NCBI GenBank assembly: GCA_964242625.1 | Contig: CAXTAO010000012.1 | Location: 12,618-76,617 of the forward strand | Direction of reading: 5' to 3' | Source of the DNA: JASLDZ01 sp964242625 | GTDB lineage: Bacteria > Pseudomonadota > Alphaproteobacteria > Caulobacterales > Caulobacteraceae | DNA: 64,000 nt | In this document: positions 1 to 10,246 of the stretch, piece after piece | How positions within the stretch are numbered: the first letter of the stretch is position 1 | How the letters are laid out: the number at the start of each line of letters is the position of its first letter | Notes under the pieces: model-generated | Seen by the model: only the letters and a program-made list of their open reading frames with translations | Database searches by the model: none | Told to the model about the DNA's origin: nothing | Position numbers and translations under genes: made by a program

Positions 1-552
1 CTGGCGGAAATCCTCTGGGGCTTCCTGCGCCGCGACTACCGCCGCGTGGCCGAGGTGCACTTCGAGGCGGGCTACGTGCCTGCGCACCAGGGCGTCGACG
101 ACTTCGCCCAGGCGCTCAGGGCGGTGGGCGAGCCCATCTTCGGCCGACCCGCGCGGGAGGTCTCCATGGGGCGGCTGCTGGGCCAGCTATTCGAGATCAC
201 CGCGCTGTTCGACATGCACCTGCGGCCCGAGCTCGTGCTCCTGCAGAAGACCATGACGACGGTCGAGGGGGTGGCGCGCCGGCTCGATCCGGACAGCGAC
301 ATCTGGGAGGCGGCGCGGCCGGTGGTCGCGCGCTGGGTGGAGCGTGAGCTCGGCCCCGCCGCCCGGGCGCGCGACGTCGCGCTGCGCGGCGTGCGCGTCT
401 TGGAGGCGCTGGAGCGCCGGCTGGAGGCTCCGGCGCCCGCGGTGGTCGTCGCGCCGGCGGCGCAGGGCCTGGGCGCCGCGGGCTGGGCGGGACTGGCGCT
501 CGGCGCGGCGGGGCTGCTGGCGGGCGTGCTCCTAGGCCTCACAGGGCGGTGA
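1..552 (+). CDS. ubiB: UbiB-type ABC1/AarF kinase-like protein, C-terminal part
   Basis: The frame is open from the first base of the window, so the gene is cut at its 5' end; 183 residues and a TGA stop remain. The visible part begins LAEILWGFLRRDYRRVAEVH and continues through a helical stretch with LLQKTMTTVEGVARRLDP, the signature of the C-terminal part of alphaproteobacterial UbiB. The catalytic kinase-like core lies upstream of the window. The end is an Ala/Gly/Leu-rich segment (about residues 145-180) that would form the C-terminal membrane helix. UbiB is an atypical ATPase needed for ubiquinone biosynthesis at the inner membrane. A GTG at 46 lies inside the conserved domain and is not the true start. 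Confidence 0.9.
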   Translation: MAEILWGFLRRDYRRVAEVHFEAGYVPAHQGVDDFAQALRAVGEPIFGRPAREVSMGRLLGQLFEITALFDMHLRPELVLLQKTMTTVEGVARRLDPDSDIWEAARPVVARWVERELGPAARARDVALRGVRVLEALERRLEAPAPAVVVAPAAQGLGAAGWAGLALGAAGLLAGVLLGLTGR

Positions 553-633
553 GGCGGGGCCGAGGCCGCTGAGAGGCGGGCTGGGCTAGCTCTTCGTGTC
601 AGGGCTGAAACGGCCCGACCGGAGGACCTCCCT

Positions 634-924
634 ATGAAGCTCGCCATCTGCGCCACCGTCGCAGCCCTTCTCGCCGCCCCCGCGCTCGCCGCCCAGGCGC
701 CCGCGGCCGCGCCCGCCAAGCCCATGGCGGCCAAGACGGCCGTCGCCACCCCGACCAAGACCGCCGCCGGCACCACGACCTCCAAGACCACGGTGAAGGG
801 CGCGCCCCAGCCGCGCACCGCGGCCTCGCTGGAGTGCTCCAAGCAAGCGGACGCGCAGAACGTGCACGGCAAGGCGCGCAAGAAGATGATGAGCGCCTGC
901 AAGTCGGCCGCCAAGAAGGGCTGA
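634..924 (+). CDS. small secreted PsiF-like protein
   Basis: This is a 96-residue protein with a clear signal peptide (about residues 1-20, ending in ALA) followed by an Ala/Thr/Lys-rich linker. A C-terminal motif of about 35 residues carries spaced cysteines (ECSKQAD...SACKSAAKKG). That motif resembles one PsiF repeat (ECxxQA...GxxRxxFMxxC), a periplasmic domain named after the phosphate-starvation-induced E. coli protein; canonical PsiF has two repeats, here only one is visible. A GGAGG at 621-625 sits well for the ATG. The function of the family is unknown. Assignment to PsiF is by eye from the motif, and no Pho box was seen upstream. Confidence 0.7.
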   Translation: MKLAICATVAALLAAPALAAQAPAAAPAKPMAAKTAVATPTKTAAGTTTSKTTVKGAPQPRTAASLECSKQADAQNVHGKARKKMMSACKSAAKKG

Positions 925-933
925 CCCCCGCTC

Positions 934-965
934 CGGCGCGCCGCCCCTTGACGGCGCGCCGCCCC
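934..965. repeat. tandem palindromic GC repeat after the PsiF-like gene
   Basis: The 14-mer CGGCGCGCCGCCCC occurs twice, at 934-947 and 952-965, separated by TTGA. Its first ten bases are palindromic, so the two copies can pair into a 10-bp hairpin. No T-tract follows, so it is at best a weak or Rho-assisted terminator between the PsiF-like gene and the glycosyltransferase gene. Confidence 0.5.
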
Positions 966-985
966 GCGGGCGAGGGCGCGGCCCC

Positions 986-2011
986 ATGACGCTCTCGCTG
1001 CGGACGGCGACCCACCTGCGCGGCCGCGCCGAGTTCGCCTCCACCGACCCGCCGATCGAGCTGCACCGGGACGTGTACGCCACCCCTCATGCGGAGGAGG
1101 GGCGGTGGGGCGTGTTCCACCTGGGCTCCGACGCGCCGGTCAACCTCGCCGTCGAGCGCGGGCTCGACCCGTTGCAGCCCCTACGCCAGGTGCCGGAGAG
1201 CCCGCTCAAGCCCGGCGCCTGGATTCCGGCGGCTCCGGCGGGCTTCGACTACGTCTACGCCGGGCGCTACGTCCACCACTTCGGCCACTTCCTCGTGGAG
1301 ACGCTGTCGCGGCTCTGGCCCTGGGCCGAAGGCCTGCCCCCGCGCACCCGGCTCGTGATCCACGGCGACGGGTCGCCCGAAGCCTGGTTCGCGACCCCCT
1401 ACGCACGCGCCGCCTTCGAGGCGCTGGGGCTGACGCCCGCGAGCTTCCTCCACGTCGACCGGCCCCTGCGGTTCGAGGCGCTGCAGGTTCCGGGGCAGAG
1501 CTTCCTGCCCGGCGCGCGCGCGCACGCGGCCTTCGGCCGGCTCACGCGCCGCATGGGCGAGCGGCTCACCCGCCACGCGCCGCCCGCCGCCCGCGACGAG
1601 CGACCGGCCTATTTCGCCAAGACGCGGCTCGTCGGCGGCGTCTCCCACCTGCGCAACGAGGCGGCGATCGCGGAGCGGCTGGCGGCGCGCGGGGTGGAGA
1701 TCGTGCATCCGCAGGCGATGAGCCTCGCGGAGCACGTGCGCTTTCTCCAGTCGCGCGCCGTCGTCTCCGGCTGGGCGTCGTCGGCCCACCACCCGACGCT
1801 TTTCGCGGCCGAGGCGGGCCGGTTCTGCATGCTCGCCCCGCCTTGGCTCAACTCCAACTTCGCCCTGATCGATGGGCTGACCGTCCGCACGGGCGCCTAT
1901 TGGACGCCCGACGCCATGAGGAACGTGCCGGGCGATGGCGCGAGCTTCATCGTCGAGCGCGAGGTGGACGACCCCGTCGCCGTGGCCGACGCGCTCCTGG
2001 AACGGTTCTGA
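986..2011 (+). CDS. GT61-family (DUF563) glycosyltransferase
   Basis: A 341-residue cytoplasmic protein. The segment with HHFGHFLVETLSRLW (about residues 92-106) is the hallmark of the GT61/DUF563 family (EOGT- and xylosyltransferase-like enzymes), and the later HPQAMSLAEHVRFLQSRAVVSG region matches the family pattern of a conserved helix before the nucleotide-sugar site. No membrane segment or signal peptide is seen. Donor and acceptor cannot be read from the sequence; bacterial members usually act in polysaccharide or LPS assembly. It stands alone between the PsiF-like gene and the HdeD-like gene. The ATG at 986 is the most upstream good start; no strong Shine-Dalgarno is visible. Confidence 0.75.
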   Translation: MTLSLRTATHLRGRAEFASTDPPIELHRDVYATPHAEEGRWGVFHLGSDAPVNLAVERGLDPLQPLRQVPESPLKPGAWIPAAPAGFDYVYAGRYVHHFGHFLVETLSRLWPWAEGLPPRTRLVIHGDGSPEAWFATPYARAAFEALGLTPASFLHVDRPLRFEALQVPGQSFLPGARAHAAFGRLTRRMGERLTRHAPPAARDERPAYFAKTRLVGGVSHLRNEAAIAERLAARGVEIVHPQAMSLAEHVRFLQSRAVVSGWASSAHHPTLFAAEAGRFCMLAPPWLNSNFALIDGLTVRTGAYWTPDAMRNVPGDGASFIVEREVDDPVAVADALLERF

Positions 2012-2070
2012 AGGGAGCCCGAGCACCCGCCCGGCGTTAGCGTGGCCGCAGCCGGCAGGAGGTTCGACCC

Positions 2071-2655
2071 ATGGTCTCGTTCGGAACGGCCGATACAACG
2101 GCCGCCGCGCCCTCCGCCAAGCCGTCCACCTGGTTCACCATCGAGGGCGTGGCGCTCGTGGTGCTGGGCCTGCTCGCGCTCGTCGCGCCCTTTGTGGCGG
2201 CGGTGGCGGCGGTGAGCGTCTTGGGCTTCCTGATCACCATAGCGGGCGTCTTGGGCCTCGTCTCGACCTTCGCCGGCAAATCCCACACCCACCGCATGTG
2301 GAGCGTCGTCTCCTCGCTGATCGCGCTCGTGGCCGGGCTCCTGATCGCCTTCAACCCGGTGGCGGGCGCGGGTGCGCTGGTGCTCCTTGTGGCGGCCTAC
2401 CTCCTGTTTGACGGGGTGAGCCTGATCATGCTGTCGCTCGACCAGCGGCGTCGCGCGGCGCACCGCTGGGGCTGGCTCCTGGCGGCGGGCGTGGCCGACA
2501 TCGCGCTGGCCGTGCTCGTCACCATGCTGGGGCCGCTCGGCTCCACCCTCCTCGTCGGCGTGATCGTGGGCGTGGACCTCCTGCTCGCGGGCGTGGCGCT
2601 GATCGCGCTCGGCCGCGGCAAGCCGCTGGTGGTCGCCGCGCCCGCCCGCCCCTGA
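2071..2655 (+). CDS. HdeD-family (DUF308) inner-membrane protein
   Basis: A 194-residue protein that is nearly all membrane: about six hydrophobic helices in three hairpins, with the short basic loops (SHTHRMW, DQRRRAAHRW) typical of HdeD/DUF308 proteins. E. coli HdeD is an acid-stress membrane protein of unknown mechanism. The start is supported by GGCAGGAGG about 9 bases upstream of the ATG. The gene converges on purA with only 29 bases between the stops. Family membership is fairly sure; a role in acid resistance is not shown here. Confidence 0.8.
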   Translation: MVSFGTADTTAAAPSAKPSTWFTIEGVALVVLGLLALVAPFVAAVAAVSVLGFLITIAGVLGLVSTFAGKSHTHRMWSVVSSLIALVAGLLIAFNPVAGAGALVLLVAAYLLFDGVSLIMLSLDQRRRAAHRWGWLLAAGVADIALAVLVTMLGPLGSTLLVGVIVGVDLLLAGVALIALGRGKPLVVAAPARP

Positions 2656-2684
2656 GCGGCGCGCGGCCCCTCAGCCCACACCCC

Positions 2685-3973
<1,289 letters not shown>

Positions 3974-3974
<1 letters not shown>

Positions 3975-4564
3975 TAGTTGAACTTGTAGGCGAGGCGGAC
4001 GCCCACGTCGTCCAGCCCCTGGTTCTTGCCCGAGTGCAGGATCTGGCCGTTGGAGAGGTGCACGTAGCTCGCCTCGATCTTGTAGCGCGCGTTGATGCGG
4101 TAGCCGAGCGCGATCTCCGGCTCGAACAGGTCGTGGCTGCCGAAATCGATGCGGGTGCGGGCGAGGTAGGCTCGCCGCTGGCTCTCCTGCGCACTGATCC
4201 CCGCCTGGTAGGGGCTGCCGACGTCGGCTTCGCCGGTCGTGCCGGCGATCCCGATACCCGGGCGCAGGTACCAGTGCGGGCTGTGCAGGATGGCGATCGG
4301 CCAGTTGAAGCCGACCGCGATGAAGTCGGTCGGCACCTGGGTGTTGGCCGAGACGATCACGTGGACGGAAGGCTTCAGCAGCCACCACAACGCGTCGATC
4401 CGCTCGGTGCGGGCGCCCAGCATGAGGTCCATGCCGCCCTCCTGGCTCTGCTTGGTGCCGAGCCCGTGGCCGTAGATCCCGCCGAAGATGTCGGCGGCCC
4501 GCGCGGACGGAGCCGCCGACAGGACGCCGAGCGCCGCCGCGAGCGCCAACACACGCCTGACCAT
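3974..4564 (-). CDS. PagL-like lipid A 3-O-deacylase (acyloxyacyl hydrolase family)
   Basis: A 196-residue protein with a signal peptide (about 1-23, cut after ARA) followed by amphipathic beta-strands that end in an aromatic-rich segment and a terminal Phe-Asn, as expected of a small outer-membrane beta-barrel. The C-terminal block YVHLSNGQ (His169, Ser171) followed by NQGLDDVGVRL matches the His-x-Ser catalytic pair and following motif of PagL, which removes the 3-O-linked acyl chain of lipid A. The third catalytic residue (Glu in Pseudomonas PagL) is not obvious; Asp185 or Asp186 is the nearest acid. It directly precedes purA with a one-base overlap, an unexpected partner. Substrate is inferred from family. 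Confidence 0.75.
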
Positions 4565-4642
4565 CCGCGCACTCCCAGGGACGCGTCGACCCCGCCGCCG
4601 CGAGCCGCCTTATGCCGGGCGCCGGGCGCGCGGCCAAGGGGA

Positions 4643-6220
4643 CTAGAAGCGCAGCGTGCGCGCCTCCTTCACCTGCGGCAGCGTCCGCACCTGGGCCAGG
4701 AGGGCCTCGTCGAGCGGCTGGTCCACGCCGATCAGGCAGATGGCGTCGCCCCCCGCCTCCACCCGGCCGAGGTTGAAGGTGGCGATGTTGACGCCACGCT
4801 CGGCCAGCGCCGCCCCCACCGCGCCGATGAAGCCCGGCTTGTCGGTGTTGTTGACGTAGAGCATGGCGGGCGCGAGCGGCGCCTCCAGCTCCATGCCCTT
4901 GACCTCCGTCACGCGCGGGGCCCCGGCGACCACCGCGCCGGCGAAGGCGCGCGCGCCATCCGCCCCGGTAACGGTCACGCGCACCAGGCTGTCGTAAACG
5001 GGCGAGGCGGCGTTGCGGCTCTCGGTCACCGCGATCCCCCGCGCGCGGGCGACCTCGGGCGCGGAGACCATGTTCACCTCCGCCAGCATGGGGCGCAGCA
5101 CGCCGGCCAGCGCCGCGGCGGTGATCGGGCGGGTGTTGAAGCCCGCCACCTCGCCCTCGAAGGCGATCTCGATCGCCGACAGCCCCTCGTCCACCATCTG
5201 CCCCGCGAACCCGCCAAGCTTGCCCGCGAGCTCGATGAACGGCTTGAGCCGCGGGGCCTCCTCGGCGCTGACGCTCGGGCTGTTCAGCGCGTTGGTGATC
5301 GCGCCGGTGAGGAGGTGGTCGGAGATCTGCTCGGCCACCTGCAGCGCCACGTTCTCCTGCGCCTCCAGCGTGGAGGCGCCGAGGTGGGGGGTGGCGATGA
5401 AATTGGGCGCGCCGAAGAGCACGTTCTCCTTCGCGGGCTCGCTCACGAACACGTCGAACGCCGCGCCGCCCACCTGGCCGCTGTCGAGCGCCTCGCGCAG
5501 CGCCGCCTCGTCGACCAGGCCGCCGCGCGCACAGTTGACGATCCGTACGCCGCGCTTGGCGCGGGCCAACGCCTCGGCGCCCAGTATGCTGCGCGTCTTG
5601 TCCGTCAAGGGCGTGTGCAGGCTGATGAAGTCGGCGCGGTGGAGGAGCTCGTCCAGCTCGACCTTCTCGACGCCCAGCTCGACCGCGCGCTCGGGCGACA
5701 GAAAGGGATCGTAGGCCACGACCCGCATCTTCAGCCCCTGGGCGCGGTCGGCCACGATCGAGCCGATGTTGCCGCAGCCGATCAGCCCCAGGGTCTTGGC
5801 GTAGAGCTCGACCCCCATGAAGCGGTTCTTTTCCCAGCGGCCGGCCTGGGTGGAGCCGTCGGCGGCGGGAAGTTCTCGCGCCAGGGCGAAGATCAGAGCA
5901 ATGGCGTGCTCGGCGGTAGTGATCGAGTTGCCGAAGGGCGTGTTCATCACCACCACGCCCGCGGCGGTGGCGGCCGGGATGTCGACGTTGTCGACGCCGA
6001 TGCCCGCCCGGCCCACCACCTTGAGGCGCGGGGCGGCGGCGATCACGTCGCGGTCGACCTTGGTGGCCGAGCGGATCGCCAGGCCGTCGTAGCCGCCGAC
6101 GATCTCCAGGAGCTCGGGCTTGGAGAGGCCGGTCTTCACGTCGGCCTCCACGCCGCGTTCGCTGAAGATCTGCACGGCGGCGGGGGAAAGCTTGTCGGCG
6201 ATGAGCACGCGGGGGGGCAT
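4643..6220 (-). CDS. serA: D-3-phosphoglycerate dehydrogenase
   Basis: A 525-residue enzyme of the long SerA type, catalysing NAD-dependent oxidation of 3-phosphoglycerate, the first step of serine synthesis. Visible in order: N-terminal substrate domain, the GRAGIGVDNVD segment, the Rossmann loop GLIGCGNIGSIVADRA (about 147-162), the catalytic NCARGGLVDE arginine region and the ATPHLGASTLEAQ histidine region, an ASB-like middle domain, and a C-terminal ACT domain (about 450-525) with NTDKPGFIGAVGAALAERGVNIA, the usual regulatory module. It lies 74 bases downstream of serC on the same strand and is almost certainly cotranscribed with it. The ATG at 6220 fits the conserved N-terminus MPPRVLIADKLSP. 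Confidence 0.97.
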   Translation of the reverse strand: MPPRVLIADKLSPAAVQIFSERGVEADVKTGLSKPELLEIVGGYDGLAIRSATKVDRDVIAAAPRLKVVGRAGIGVDNVDIPAATAAGVVVMNTPFGNSITTAEHAIALIFALARELPAADGSTQAGRWEKNRFMGVELYAKTLGLIGCGNIGSIVADRAQGLKMRVVAYDPFLSPERAVELGVEKVELDELLHRADFISLHTPLTDKTRSILGAEALARAKRGVRIVNCARGGLVDEAALREALDSGQVGGAAFDVFVSEPAKENVLFGAPNFIATPHLGASTLEAQENVALQVAEQISDHLLTGAITNALNSPSVSAEEAPRLKPFIELAGKLGGFAGQMVDEGLSAIEIAFEGEVAGFNTRPITAAALAGVLRPMLAEVNMVSAPEVARARGIAVTESRNAASPVYDSLVRVTVTGADGARAFAGAVVAGAPRVTEVKGMELEAPLAPAMLYVNNTDKPGFIGAVGAALAERGVNIATFNLGRVEAGGDAICLIGVDQPLDEALLAQVRTLPQVKEARTLRF

Positions 6221-6294
6221 GGGCGGAACTCCGAAGGCGCAGCCGGTCGCGGCGCGCACAGGTGAGGACGGGAAGGCGGGCGGGGCGGCCGGAC

Positions 6295-7497
6295 TCAGGT
6301 GTTCGCGGCGGTCTCGGCGAGGGTCTCGGCGTAGGCCCAGTCGAGCCAGGGCGTGAGCGCGTCGAGGTCGTCGCGCTCGACGGTCGCTCCGCACCAGATG
6401 CGCAGGCCGGGCGGCGCGTCGCGGTAGCCGCCGACGTCGTAGGCCGCCCCCTCCTTCTCCAGCCGCGCGGCGAGCCGCTTGGCGAAGTCGGCCTGGGCGG
6501 CGGGATCGAGCCGCGTCACCTCCGGAGAGACCACCTTGAGGCACACGCTCGTGTTGGAGCGCGTGGCGGGGTCGGCGGCCAGGAAGTCGACCCAGGCCGT
6601 GCGCGCCACCCAATCGGCCACGACCTTGAGGTTGCGGTCGGCCCGTCTGATCAGCTCCGCGAGCCCCCCCGCCTCCCCCGCCCAGCGCAGGGCGTCGAGA
6701 TAGTCCTCCACGCACAGCATGGAGGGGGTGTTGATGGTCGCGCCCTCGAAGATCTCGGCGTTGAGCTTGCCGGCCTTGGTCATGCGGAAGAGCTTGGGCA
6801 GGGGCCAGGGCGGGCTGTAGCTCTCCAGCCGCTCCACCGCGCGGGGGCCGAGGATCAGGACGCCGTGCGCCGCCTCGCCGCCCAGCGCCTTTTGCCAGCT
6901 GAAGGTCACCACATCGAGCTTCTCCCACGGCAGCGCCTGGGCGAAGCAGGCGCTGGTGGCGTCGCAGATCGTGAGCCCCGCGCGGTCGTCGGCTATGAAG
7001 ACGGCGCCCTCCGGCACGCGTGCGCCCGAGGTGGTTCCGTTCCAGGTGAAGACGAGGTCGGCGCCCGGGCGCACGCGCGTCAGGTCGGGAAGTTCGCCGT
7101 AGGGGGCATCCAAGACCTCGCATTCGGGAAGCTTCAGCTGCTTCACCGCGTCGGTCGCCCAGTCCTTGCCGAAGCTCTCGAAGGCGAGGAGCTGGACCGG
7201 TCGCGCGCCCAGCATAGACCACATGGCCATCTCGACCGCGCCGGTGTCCGAGCCTGGAACGATGCCGATCAGGTGGGTGGAGGGCACCTCCAGCACCTCG
7301 CGGGTGCGATCGATGGCGAGCTTCAGCCGCGCCTTGCCGACCTTGGAGCGGTGCGAGCGGCCGAGCACCGCGCCGGACAGGGCGGAGGGGCTCCATCCGG
7401 GGCGCTTGGCGCAGGGACCTGAAGAGAAGTCGGACCGGGCAGGCCGCATGTGCGGGCGCGCGGTCACGGTCGCCGCCGGGGCGGTCGTGGTGGTCAT
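6295..7497 (-). CDS. serC: phosphoserine aminotransferase
   Basis: A 400-residue PLP enzyme of the alphaproteobacterial SerC type that converts 3-phosphohydroxypyruvate to phosphoserine. The conserved start FSSGPCAKRPGW, the GSDTGAVEMAMWSMLG phosphate-binding region and the PLP lysine in SWQKALGGE (Lys203) are present. It is the first gene of the serC-serA operon. The ATG at 7497 is preceded by AAGGATGGGAG, which serves as ribosome binding site and is partly folded into a hairpin of the leader described separately; this suggests control at translation initiation. Confidence 0.96.
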   Translation of the reverse strand: MTTTTAPAATVTARPHMRPARSDFSSGPCAKRPGWSPSALSGAVLGRSHRSKVGKARLKLAIDRTREVLEVPSTHLIGIVPGSDTGAVEMAMWSMLGARPVQLLAFESFGKDWATDAVKQLKLPECEVLDAPYGELPDLTRVRPGADLVFTWNGTTSGARVPEGAVFIADDRAGLTICDATSACFAQALPWEKLDVVTFSWQKALGGEAAHGVLILGPRAVERLESYSPPWPLPKLFRMTKAGKLNAEIFEGATINTPSMLCVEDYLDALRWAGEAGGLAELIRRADRNLKVVADWVARTAWVDFLAADPATRSNTSVCLKVVSPEVTRLDPAAQADFAKRLAARLEKEGAAYDVGGYRDAPPGLRIWCGATVERDDLDALTPWLDWAYAETLAETAANT

Positions 7498-7500
7498 GGC

Positions 7501-7565
7501 GATGTACTCCCATCCTTGCAGATGGACTGCGCCCCGTTGGGAGGGCGTGGCCCACGGCCCTCATA
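7501..7565 (-). ncRNA. serC-type leader RNA (candidate cis-regulatory element)
   Basis: In the leader transcribed with serC two hairpins are visible. The distal one is a GC-rich stem, GAGGGC/GCCCTC closing a GTGG/CCAC top (7541-7562). The proximal one is CCATC-TGCAAG-GATGG (7510-7525), whose 3' arm lies in the Shine-Dalgarno region just ahead of the ATG at 7497. A conserved 'serC' RNA motif upstream of serC-serA operons is known in Alphaproteobacteria. Position, gene context and two-stem layout agree with it, but I could not score the sequence against the Rfam model. The ligand of the motif, if any, is not established. Confidence 0.5.
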
Positions 7566-7706
7566 GCCGTCCCGCAGCCCCCTGGCGACCGCCGATCGGC
7601 GCTGAACGACCCGCGGCGTTTCAGTTCAGACAGGGTTCAGCGGCGCCGCGCTTTTCTGTCGCGGTCGAGAGCGCCTCCCCGGCGCGTCGAGAACATGGAG
7701 GACACG

Positions 7707-8021
7707 ATGAAGACCCTCGCCATCGCCGCGGCCCTGGGCCTGAGCGCGCTGACCGCCCTGCCCGCCGCCGCCCAGGTCAACGCCCGCGAGGCGCGCCAGC
7801 AGCAGCGCATCGACCAGGGCGTCCGCTCCGGCCAGCTCACCCCCGGCGAAGCCGCGCACGTCGAGCGCCAGCAGGGCCGCATCAACCGGACCGGACAGCG
7901 CATGCGTTATCGCAACGGCGGCTACCTCACCCCGCGCCAGCGCGCCCGGCTGAACGCCCGCCAGAACCGCGCCAGCGCGCACATCTATCGCGCCAAGCAC
8001 AACGGCCGCGTCGACTACTGA
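7707..8021 (+). CDS. small secreted Arg/Gln-rich protein, conserved hypothetical
   Basis: A 104-residue protein with a clean signal peptide ending ALPAAAQ (about residues 1-23) followed by a basic helical region. That region has two related halves: RQQQRIDQGVRSGQLTPGEA and, later, a segment containing LTPRQRARLNARQNRAS and ending IYRAKHN. The half-repeat with an LTP turn and many Arg/Gln/Asn residues occurs in small periplasmic proteins of unknown function in many proteobacteria. I chose the ATG at 7707 because GGAGG (7698-7702) is correctly placed for it and the signal peptide begins there; an in-frame ATG at 7695 lies ahead of the Shine-Dalgarno. It diverges from serC. Confidence 0.75.
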   Translation: MKTLAIAAALGLSALTALPAAAQVNAREARQQQRIDQGVRSGQLTPGEAAHVERQQGRINRTGQRMRYRNGGYLTPRQRARLNARQNRASAHIYRAKHNGRVDY

Positions 8022-8050
8022 CCTTCAACCCCGAGCCGGAGACCCGACCC

Positions 8051-8293
8051 ATGAAGACAATGATCACCGCCGCCGCCCTGGCCGCCGCCGCCCTGGCCGC
8101 CACGGCCCCGACCGTCGCCTCGGCCCAGCCCTACGGCTACGGCCCGCGCTACGACTACAGCGGCGGCTGGCGCGACCGCGCCGACGGCCCGCGCTGGAAC
8201 GCGTGGCGCCGTGGGTACTACGGCCGCTACCACCGCTATCCCGCGCGCGTGTGCCGCCCGAGCCCGCGTGGCCCGGTCTGCTTCTACCGCTGA
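8051..8293 (+). CDS. small secreted Tyr/Arg-rich protein
   Basis: An 80-residue protein starting at the ATG at 8051, 29 bases after the previous stop. It has a signal peptide (about 1-25, ending VASAQ) and a short mature part rich in Tyr, Gly and Arg (PYGYGPRYDYSGGWRD, WRRGYYGRYHRYP) with two cysteines near the end. A GGAG about 10 bases upstream supports the start. No enzymatic domain is recognisable. It is the second of three consecutive tiny secreted proteins on this strand; an envelope-stress or coat role is only a guess. Confidence 0.65.
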   Translation: MKTMITAAALAAAALAATAPTVASAQPYGYGPRYDYSGGWRDRADGPRWNAWRRGYYGRYHRYPARVCRPSPRGPVCFYR

Positions 8294-8409
8294 TTTCACG
8301 AGTGAAATGGGGGGCGGGAGGCGCGACCTCCCGCCCCGTCGCGCGTTCGAAGGATCGCTCGCCGTACGGCTCTGCTTACCGCGGGCCGGCGGGGGCTGGA
8401 GGGAAATAC

Positions 8410-8565
8410 ATGAAGCTCGTTCTCGGAGGCGCGATCGCCGCGCTCGCGGTCGCCGCGTTGGCGCCCGCCGTCGCCCAGGCCCAGCCCTACCGGCACGGAT
8501 ACGGCTATCACCACCGCCACCATCACCGTCCGTTCTTCCGCCACCACCACCGCCTCCCTTACTGA
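8410..8565 (+). CDS. very small secreted histidine-rich protein
   Basis: A 51-residue protein beginning at the ATG at 8410, preceded by a good GGAGGG. Residues 1-24 form a signal peptide ending AQA. The mature part of about 27 residues contains roughly eleven histidines in HH and HHH runs (YHHRHHHRP, FRHHHR). Such a composition suggests binding of Zn, Ni or Cu ions in the periplasm, but no family is recognised. It is the third of a row of small secreted proteins. Confidence 0.6.
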   Translation: MKLVLGGAIAALAVAALAPAVAQAQPYRHGYGYHHRHHHRPFFRHHHRLPY

Positions 8566-8586
8566 CGGCGGACGCGGAGGGGCGGC

Positions 8587-9405
8587 TCACAGCCTGAGCC
8601 GCCCCTCCAGCACCGTCACCGCCCGGCCCTCCAATCGCACGCGCGGTCCACGGGCCTCGCAGACGAGATCGCCGCCCCGCCCGGGAAAGGCCTGGTGGAA
8701 GCGCAGCCGGGCCCGCGCGAGCTTGTCGGCGTAGAGGGGACTGAGGATGCAGTGCGCCGAGCCCGTGGCCGGGTCCTCAGGCACCCCCGCGCCCGGGGCG
8801 AAGAAGCGGTCCACCACCTCATAGGGCGCGCCCGGGTCCGCCGTCGCCGCCACGATCACGTCGCCGCGGCCGCCGCCCGCTTGCGCCGAGATGGGCTGGA
8901 GGGCGGCGATGTCCGGCCGGAGCGCGCGCACCTCCGCCTCGCTCGCCAGCACCGCCACGAGATAGGCCGCCGACCACACCTCCACGGGCTCGGCCCCGAG
9001 CGCCTGCGCCAAGCCGGACGGGACCGGGATGCGACGCGGCGGGTCGGCGGGGAAGTCCATGGCGTAGCCGTCCGCCGCGCGCTCGACGGTCAGGCGCCCC
9101 GAACTCCGCGTGTCGAAGGCGAGCGCCGGCGCGTCCGCCCCCAACTCGGCGAAGAGCACGTGGGCCGACGCCAGAGTGGCGTGGCCGCACAGCGGCACCT
9201 CCACCTCCGGTGTGAACCAGCGCAGGTCGAACCGCGCCGGATCGGCGGGGTCGCGCACGAGGAAGGCGGTCTCGGCCTGGTTGTTCTCCTGCGCCAGCGC
9301 CTGCATCCAGCCGTCCTCCGGCCAGGCGTCGAACGGCTCGACCACGCAGGCGGGGTTGCCCCGGAATGGCTGGGAGGCGAAGGCGTCGACGGTCCACTGG
9401 CGCAT
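8587..9405 (-). CDS. PhzF-family epimerase/isomerase-like protein
   Basis: A 272-residue protein of the PhzF/diaminopimelate-epimerase-like fold. The N-terminus MRQWTVDAFASQPFRGNPA, the QENNQAETAF segment (with the Glu that acts as general acid/base in PhzF) and the later DPATGSAHC motif are family hallmarks. In phenazine producers PhzF isomerises DHHA, but no other phenazine genes are present here, so the substrate is unknown. The gene starts at the ATG at 9405 with GGAG upstream, 10 bases after the thiD stop, so it is cotranscribed with thiD. Confidence 0.88.
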   Translation of the reverse strand: MRQWTVDAFASQPFRGNPACVVEPFDAWPEDGWMQALAQENNQAETAFLVRDPADPARFDLRWFTPEVEVPLCGHATLASAHVLFAELGADAPALAFDTRSSGRLTVERAADGYAMDFPADPPRRIPVPSGLAQALGAEPVEVWSAAYLVAVLASEAEVRALRPDIAALQPISAQAGGGRGDVIVAATADPGAPYEVVDRFFAPGAGVPEDPATGSAHCILSPLYADKLARARLRFHQAFPGRGGDLVCEARGPRVRLEGRAVTVLEGRLRL

Positions 9406-9415
9406 GGGCGATCTC

Positions 9416-10246
<831 letters not shown>

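Noticed and set aside
4034..6265. A long plus-strand frame opposite serA
   Set aside because: Shadow of serA and the PagL-like gene; no conserved motif, no ribosome binding site, biased composition.
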